Positions 59,429-64,000 of a stretch of 64,000 nt of DNA are shown piece by piece (the first letter of the stretch is position 1; every line of letters begins with the position of its first letter). The stretch is from DATGLG01 sp035294245. Its GTDB lineage: Bacteria; Pseudomonadota; Alphaproteobacteria; JACZXZ01. The DNA lies in NCBI GenBank assembly GCA_035294245.1, contig DATGLG010000042.1, positions 62,001 through 126,000 on the forward strand. The letters run 5' to 3'. The notes below the pieces were generated by a model, which was given only the letters and a program-made list of their open reading frames with translations, was not told where the DNA came from and searched no databases. The translations under genes and the position numbers were made by a program.

Positions 59429-60111
59429 GCGCCATGGGCCAATTGGCACTCGATCTTGGCAACCGGCCGGCCTTCGGTCGCGAGGATTTTCTCGTTGCCC
59501 CATGCAATGCCGAAGCGGTCGCTTGGCTCGACCGTTGGACCCTGTGGCCGGCGCCGGCACTCGTCCTCCACGGCCCGGCAGGGTGCGGCAAGAGTCATCT
59601 CGTCCAGGTCTGGCGAATGCAGTCGGCCGCTGCCGGGATCGAGCGCGACCGGTTGACCGTTTCCAGCCTGGCGGAGCGTCTCGCCGACCGGCGGGACGTC
59701 TATCTCGAGGATGTGGACAACGGTATCGACGAGCAGGCGCTCCTCCATCTCTACAACTTGATTTCGGAGCGCGCGGGTCATCTGCTCTTGACCGCCCGCA
59801 GACCTCCCGTGCTTTGGAAGCTCCGCTTGGCCGATTTGCGGTCTCGACTGCTGGCCGCACCGGCGGTATCGGTCGCGGCGCCGGACGAAGCCCTCATCTC
59901 GGGTCTTTTGGTGAAGCTGTTCGCCGACCGCCAGCTCCGGGTCGGCGCCGATTTGATTGCTTATCTGGTGCCGCGAATGGAGCGATCCTTCGACGCCGCG
60001 CGTCGATTGGTGGACGCCCTTGACAAGACAGCCCTGGCTTCGCAGCGGCGCATCACGGTGCCGTTGGCGCGGAGTGTCTTGGGCCGTCTCGAAGGCTGCG
60101 GAGAGATTTGA
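59425..60111 (+). CDS. hdaA: DnaA regulatory inactivator HdaA
   Basis: 228 residues from GTG (overlapping the permease stop as GTGA; ATG at 59434 is also possible, MGQLALDLG). The N-terminal QLALDL is a sliding-clamp binding motif. AAA+ domain: Walker A GPAGCGKSHLVQV, sensor regions ERAGHLLLTARRPP and SRLLAAPAVSVAAPDEALI, similar to DnaA domain III but with no DNA-binding domain IV. HdaA of Caulobacter with the clamp stimulates DnaA-ATP hydrolysis to prevent re-initiation. Terminator-like hairpin follows. Confidence 0.88.
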   Translation: MSAMGQLALDLGNRPAFGREDFLVAPCNAEAVAWLDRWTLWPAPALVLHGPAGCGKSHLVQVWRMQSAAAGIERDRLTVSSLAERLADRRDVYLEDVDNGIDEQALLHLYNLISERAGHLLLTARRPPVLWKLRLADLRSRLLAAPAVSVAAPDEALISGLLVKLFADRQLRVGADLIAYLVPRMERSFDAARRLVDALDKTALASQRRITVPLARSVLGRLEGCGEI

Positions 60112-60144
60112 TCGACGCTTACGCCCGAGCGACGGCGATCGAGT

Positions 60145-60173
60145 TATAAGTATTTGAAATAACTTATATTTTT
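60145..60173 (+). terminator. AT-rich hairpin with T-run after hdaA
   Basis: TATAAGT (60145-60151) is inverted against ACTTATA (60162-60168) with further A/T pairing inside, followed by TTTTT (60169-60173). Confidence 0.6.
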
Positions 60174-60310
60174 CGTATCGCGGACGCTGTTTTCCTGGCG
60201 TTCCCGTTGTCTGGATGGCGTATCCTCGGCTAGAGTGCCGGCGCAGGCTCGGGCGCCGAATGCGCCGTTACAGACAGCGCCTGCGAGAAACCGTCCGCGC
60301 CGGACCCGGT

Positions 60311-61867
60311 ATGGATCGCGAAACCGAACTCAAACTCACGGTATTGCCGGAGCACCTCGACCAGTTGCGACGGCATCCCATCCTCCGAGCTTCCGTTCGC
60401 AAGGGCGCTTCCACCAAGCGCCTTGTCAGCACCTATTACGATACGCCGGCTTTTGCGCTGATGCGCCAAGCGGTGGCGCTGAGGGTGCGCAAGGACGGAG
60501 CAGCGCGCGTACAGACGGTCAAACACGCGAGCCCGGGCGAAAAGGGCCGGATAACGCGGTTCGAATGGGAGAAGCGCATCAGCGGCGATCGACCGGATAT
60601 CTCGGCTCTCGACGATCCCAAGCTTCGGCGCCTGATCCGGTCCCACGAGAGCAAGGCTAAGCTCAAGCCCGTCTTCGTGACGGATGTCAGGCGCCAGGTC
60701 TGGCCGCTTCGCGTCGGCTCGAGCAAGATCGAATGTGCGCTGGATGTCGGGGAAATCAAGGCGAATGGCCGACGCAAGCCGCTCTGCGAGGTCGAGCTCG
60801 AGCTCAAGTCGGGTGCGCCGGGCAAGCTTTTCGAGCTGGCGCGCCGCCTGAACCAATCGGTTCCGTTGCGATTGGAACCCGTGAGCAAGGCGGCCCGCGG
60901 CTACCATCTCGCGCTCGGCGTCTCTCCCGCCCCCGAAAAAGCGAAGCCGGTTCACCTGACGCCAGAGATGACGGTGCATGAAGCTTTCGTTGTCACGGCG
61001 CGATCCTGCATCGAGCACATCGTCGCCAATGTCGATAGCGCCCATGACGGCAAGGACCCCGAAGGCATACATCAACTGCGCGTCGGCATTCGACGGCTAC
61101 GCGCCGCCCTGTCGATCTTCAAGGCGGCCGTTCCGGCGGGCGGCCGCAATGCGCTCGGTGGTGAGCTTCGTTGGCTCCAGCAAGAGCTCGGTCCGGCGCG
61201 GGAATGGGACGTCTTTATCAACGAGACGCTCTCGAGAGTGGTCCGGCATTGCGGCGGCGCCGATTTCTCGCCGCTCGTCGGCGCGGCGGAGGCAAAGCGC
61301 GCAGAAGCTTATGCAAGGGCGCGGTCGGTGCTCGGCGACCGGCGCTATACAGACCTGCTTCTCCGATTGGAGGCATGGCTGGAATCGGGATTGCGCGAAG
61401 GTGATACGGAAGGCAATCCGAGGGAGAGTCGCCACGAAGATGTCGGCGTAGCTCCCGCGCCTGGCTTCGCCTCGGAAATTCTGCGCATGCGGCAAGCGAA
61501 GGTCCAGAAGCATGGCCGGAAAATACGGAGCCTCGGAGACGAGGGGATCCATGACCTGCGCATCCGTGTAAAAAAGCTTCGCTACGCGACGGAATTCTTC
61601 CGCGGGCTTTACGGAGAGAAGCCGACCAAACGCTATCTCGCGCGGCTCAAGGATCTTCAGGATATCCTGGGTAACGTGCATGACGTGTTCGTGGCGCAGG
61701 CACTGGTGCCTCAGCTTGCGGGTATGGTCGGAGAGGGCGTGCCCCTGGCCCTGGGACAAGTGCAGGGCTGGTGCGCAGCCCGTCGCCAAGGCGATCTCGG
61801 GCGCCTCGTGAGCGCATGGAAGGCGTTTTCCTCCCTAAAACCCTTCTGGAAGGATCACGCGCCCTAG
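60311..61867 (+). CDS. CYTH-CHAD domain protein (polyphosphate-related)
   Basis: 518 residues from MDRETELKLTVLPEHLDQLR. CYTH triphosphate tunnel: ETELKL (ExExK) at the start, STYYDTPAFALMRQAVALRVRKDG, and EVELELKSGA. CHAD from about residue 225: HQLRVGIRRLRAALSIFK and GIHDLRIRVKKLRYATEFFRGLYG (conserved His/Arg/Lys helices). CYTH members hydrolyse triphosphates; CHAD binds polyphosphate. Next to sixA and ppk it points to polyphosphate metabolism. Upstream AT-rich gap holds the hdaA terminator. Confidence 0.9.
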   Translation: MDRETELKLTVLPEHLDQLRRHPILRASVRKGASTKRLVSTYYDTPAFALMRQAVALRVRKDGAARVQTVKHASPGEKGRITRFEWEKRISGDRPDISALDDPKLRRLIRSHESKAKLKPVFVTDVRRQVWPLRVGSSKIECALDVGEIKANGRRKPLCEVELELKSGAPGKLFELARRLNQSVPLRLEPVSKAARGYHLALGVSPAPEKAKPVHLTPEMTVHEAFVVTARSCIEHIVANVDSAHDGKDPEGIHQLRVGIRRLRAALSIFKAAVPAGGRNALGGELRWLQQELGPAREWDVFINETLSRVVRHCGGADFSPLVGAAEAKRAEAYARARSVLGDRRYTDLLLRLEAWLESGLREGDTEGNPRESRHEDVGVAPAPGFASEILRMRQAKVQKHGRKIRSLGDEGIHDLRIRVKKLRYATEFFRGLYGEKPTKRYLARLKDLQDILGNVHDVFVAQALVPQLAGMVGEGVPLALGQVQGWCAARRQGDLGRLVSAWKAFSSLKPFWKDHAP

Positions 61868-61878
61868 TCTGCCCGCGG

Positions 61879-62403
61879 TTATTCTGTAACGTGGGCTTTC
61901 CTCGGGTCGAGGATGGCTGCAAGGCAGGCCTTGCCGGCTGCGAGGTCTCGCCAGCGGCGGCGAGAATAAGTGAGATGCGCGATTGCCCCGGTCGGAAACT
62001 TGGCCTTGAGCCGGGCGAGGTCCTGCGGGTCGCCATCCCCATTCAATTGCAAGGCGAGGTCCTGCAGCGCCGGATTATGGCCGATCAGCATGACGGCGCG
62101 GCAGCGCTCGTCGAGTTCGCGCATCCGCGCGAGAAGCTTTGCTGCATCGGCGAGATAGAGGCGCCGCTCGATCGTTATCGTGACGTCGCGATGAAGGCTC
62201 GGAAGGATAGCCTGAAGCGTTTCCCGGGCGCGCCGCGCCGCCGAGCAGAGCACGGTATCCGGCTCAATCTTGTGGGCAAGCATGAGGGCGCAAATCCGCG
62301 GGCAAGTATCGCGGCCGCGCCTGGAAAGGGGGCGCGCGAAATCGGTGAGCTCCGGTTGAGCCCAGCTCGATTTTGCATGGCGCAATAAGAACACGTCCTT
62401 CAT
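61879..62403 (-). CDS. sixA: SixA-type histidine phosphatase family protein
   Basis: 174 residues. RHG catalytic box MKDVFLLRHAKSSWAQPE (His9); partner His in VMLIGHNPALQDLAL (His about 110). Members such as SixA dephosphorylate phosphohistidine of HPt domains and PTS; alphaproteobacterial ones may act on PTS-Ntr. It is 11 nt convergent from the CYTH-CHAD gene and divergent from ppk. Shorter or longer starts are not needed; ATG at 62403 fits. Confidence 0.85.
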   Translation of the reverse strand: MKDVFLLRHAKSSWAQPELTDFARPLSRRGRDTCPRICALMLAHKIEPDTVLCSAARRARETLQAILPSLHRDVTITIERRLYLADAAKLLARMRELDERCRAVMLIGHNPALQDLALQLNGDGDPQDLARLKAKFPTGAIAHLTYSRRRWRDLAAGKACLAAILDPRKAHVTE

Positions 62404-62538
62404 TCGGAAGACGAGGTCCGACGTTGTCGCCCGACATGACAGGAGGATAACGACTGTGTAAGATTTCCGATATATGGATCCTATTTATGTAACGATACGG
62501 TTCAACCGAATTGCTGCCTTTGATGCAAGGAGGAGCTC

Positions 62539-64000
62539 GTGCCTGACGAATCTCAGGCCATGAAGCGGGTGGAAATCGCGAGGCCGGAAGACCGCCTCAT
62601 CAATCGCGAGCTCTCCTGGCTTGCATTCAACGAGCGTGTCTTGAGCGAGGCGGAGAATGTCAATCATCCGCTCCTGGAGCGCTTGCGATTCCTTTCTATC
62701 TCGGCAAGCAATCTCGATGAGTTCTACATGGTCCGGGTCGCGGGGCTGAAGGCGCAGGTCACGGCCGGCGTCGTGACGCCGAGCGACGACGGCTTGACCC
62801 CGGCCGAGCAACTCGGCGCAGTCAACAGGCGTGCAGGTGAGCTCGTTCGGAATCAGCAGAGCCAATGGCGGATTCTGAGGCGCGAGCTGCGGGAGGCGGG
62901 AGTCTCCGTCGTCGACCCGTCGGAACTTACGTCCGATGATCGCAGCTGGCTCGATGGGTACTTCACCAATCATATCTTCCCCATACTGACGCCGCTCGCG
63001 ATCGATCCGGCGCATCCGTTCCCCTTCATTCCCAATCTCGGCTTCGCCATGGCACTGGAGCTCCTGCGCCCCGAGGATGGAAAGAGCCTGCGCGCGCTCC
63101 TGCCGATGCCGTCGCAAATCGATCGCTTCGCTCGCTTGCCGGGACGAGACATCCGCTTTGTCGCGATCGAATCGCTGGTGAGCCTCTTCCTCGACCGGCT
63201 CTTTCCCGGATTCGAGGTGTTGGGGTTCGGACTCTTCCGCGTCCTGCGGGATAGCGAAGTCGAAATCGAGGAGGAAGCGGAAGACCTGGTGCGCGTGTTC
63301 GAGTCTGCGCTCAAGCGACGCCGCCGCGGCAATGTGATCCATTTGACGATGAACCAAGGCATTCCCGCCGAGCTGGCGCGGTTCGTCATCGACAAATTCA
63401 ACGTCGCTCCAAGCGATGTCTTCGAGCTCGATGGTCTTCTCGATCTGGCCAGCACCAAGGAATTGATCGTCGTGGAGCGTCGCGATCTTCTCTTCCCGCC
63501 CTACACGCCGCGCTTCCCCGAGCGCATCCGCGATTTCGGCGGCGATTGCTTCGCGGCCATTCGCTACAAGGATTTCATCGTGCATCACCCGTATGAGAGC
63601 TTCGACGTGGTGGTGCAGTTCATCCGGCAGGCGGCGCATGATCCCGCCGTTGTCGCCATCAAGCAGACGCTCTATCGCACGAGCGACGATTCGCCGATCG
63701 TCAAGGCGCTCATCGAGGCCGCCGAGGCGGGCAAATCTGTCACGGCCATGGTCGAGCTCAAGGCCCGCTTCGACGAGGCGGCGAATATCCGCTGGGCGCG
63801 CGATCTGGAACGCTCCGGGGCCCAAGTCGTTTACGGCTTTCTTGACCTCAAGACTCATGCGAAGGTCTCCCTCGTGGTTCGCCGCGAGGGCAAGGGCCTG
63901 CGCTCCTACGCCCATTTCGGAACGGGGAACTATCACCCGATCACCGCGAAGATTTATACGGACTTGTCGTTCTTCACCTGCAATCCCGAGCTCTGCCACG
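62539..64000 (+). CDS. ppk: polyphosphate kinase 1 (3' end outside window)
   Basis: 487 codons visible, open to the last base. GTG at 62539 with a strong AAGGAGGAG 4 nt upstream. The N-terminal domain RLINRELSWLAFNERVLSEAENVNHPLLERLRF and ASNLDEFYMVRVAGL, the head domain, and the PLD-like catalytic domain with HHPYESFDVVVQFIRQAA, KQTLYRTSDDSPIVKALIEAA, KARFDEAANIRWARDLERSGAQVVYG and LKTHAKVSLVVR (His autophosphorylated in the family). PPK1 makes polyphosphate from ATP at the membrane. A full protein is about 700 residues. The antisense open frame is a codon-bias shadow. Confidence 0.95.
   Translation, partial: MPDESQAMKRVEIARPEDRLINRELSWLAFNERVLSEAENVNHPLLERLRFLSISASNLDEFYMVRVAGLKAQVTAGVVTPSDDGLTPAEQLGAVNRRAGELVRNQQSQWRILRRELREAGVSVVDPSELTSDDRSWLDGYFTNHIFPILTPLAIDPAHPFPFIPNLGFAMALELLRPEDGKSLRALLPMPSQIDRFARLPGRDIRFVAIESLVSLFLDRLFPGFEVLGFGLFRVLRDSEVEIEEEAEDLVRVFESALKRRRRGNVIHLTMNQGIPAELARFVIDKFNVAPSDVFELDGLLDLASTKELIVVERRDLLFPPYTPRFPERIRDFGGDCFAAIRYKDFIVHHPYESFDVVVQFIRQAAHDPAVVAIKQTLYRTSDDSPIVKALIEAAEAGKSVTAMVELKARFDEAANIRWARDLERSGAQVVYGFLDLKTHAKVSLVVRREGKGLRSYAHFGTGNYHPITAKIYTDLSFFTCNPELCH

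Noticed and set aside
60145..60173. AT-rich inverted repeat as an operator for the CYTH-CHAD gene
   Set aside because: The T-run directly after the stem and the position just behind hdaA fit a terminator better, though operator use is not excluded.
62404..62538. Pho box upstream of ppk
   Set aside because: No two CTGTCAT-like direct repeats with proper spacing could be found in the 135-bp region.
62485..63999. 504-codon minus-strand open frame
   Set aside because: It is antisense to the polyphosphate kinase gene, whose plus-strand protein matches PPK1 motifs throughout. High GC codon bias leaves such frames open.
1..64000. tRNA, rRNA or CRISPR
   Set aside because: I scanned the intergenic regions by eye. 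No cloverleaf with TTCGA loop and acceptor stem, no rRNA-like block and no regularly spaced repeat array were seen; a tool search would be needed to exclude a weak tRNA.

Overview
The window is a contiguous stretch of a GC-rich alphaproteobacterial chromosome. Supporting marks are an HdaA-type DnaA regulator, a DUF2794 protein, a 40-residue aa3-type cytochrome oxidase subunit IV, and the gene orders rpsF-rpsR-DUF2232-rplI, dnaB-alr-mlaE-mlaF-radA-cvpA-purF and lptF-lptG-lptD-surA-pdxA-rsmA. The gene set suits a Rhodospirillales- or Rhizobiales-like bacterium; the order is an inference. I see no rRNA, tRNA, CRISPR array, insertion sequence or prophage. It is mostly core genome with two accessory patches.

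Layout. 1-2460: 3' part of a SWIM/SNF2 helicase gene. 2671-6833: accessory block with a beta-propeller protein, an HTH regulator, two tandem DUF899 thioredoxin-like proteins and a small membrane protein. 6992-10636: small stress or unknown genes (2H phosphoesterase, RidA, peptidoglycan-binding protein, cold-shock protein, DUF2794). 10725-14106: YfgM-like protein, bamB, der. 14123-22724 (minus): SDR, purF, cvpA, radA, mlaF, mlaE, alr, dnaB. 22816-26442 (minus): cfa, rplI, DUF2232, rpsR, rpsF. 26768-31252 (plus): fabD-fabG-acpP-fabF-mltG. 31212-38020: SDR, AlaX-like editing protein, yicC, gmk, AraC regulator, two tiny overlapping genes, an NDUFA9-like protein, and an HxlR/GST pair around a perfect palindrome. 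38046-45784 (minus): rsmA, pdxA, surA, lptD, lptG, lptF. 46019-49848: PAP2 phosphatase, ArnT-like glycosyltransferase, second PAP2 phosphatase, and a divergent PagL-like lipid A deacylase. 49972-54958: pepA, holC, glycine-zipper lipoprotein, ABC-F, ndk. 55017-60111: COX subunit IV, purN, purM, DUF2066 protein, AI-2E-family permease, hdaA. 60311-64000: CYTH-CHAD protein, sixA, and ppk cut by the window end.

How the genes fit together. Envelope biogenesis dominates: LPS transport (LptDFG, SurA), outer-membrane assembly (BamB), lipid asymmetry (MlaFE), fatty-acid synthesis (FabDGF, ACP), cyclopropanation (Cfa), murein (Alr, MltG), and next to the lpt genes a set that looks able to dephosphorylate, glycosylate and deacylate lipid A. 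Purine synthesis (PurF, PurM, PurN, Gmk, Ndk) and replication control (DnaB, HolC, HdaA) are the other themes.

Most notable observations: the lipid A remodelling set, the tandem DUF899 block, a purM frame that seems to need an ATT start codon, an HxlR operator just downstream of a promoter, an AlaX-like protein lacking one metal-binding His, and three perfect copies of a 15-bp repeat between rpsF and fabD.
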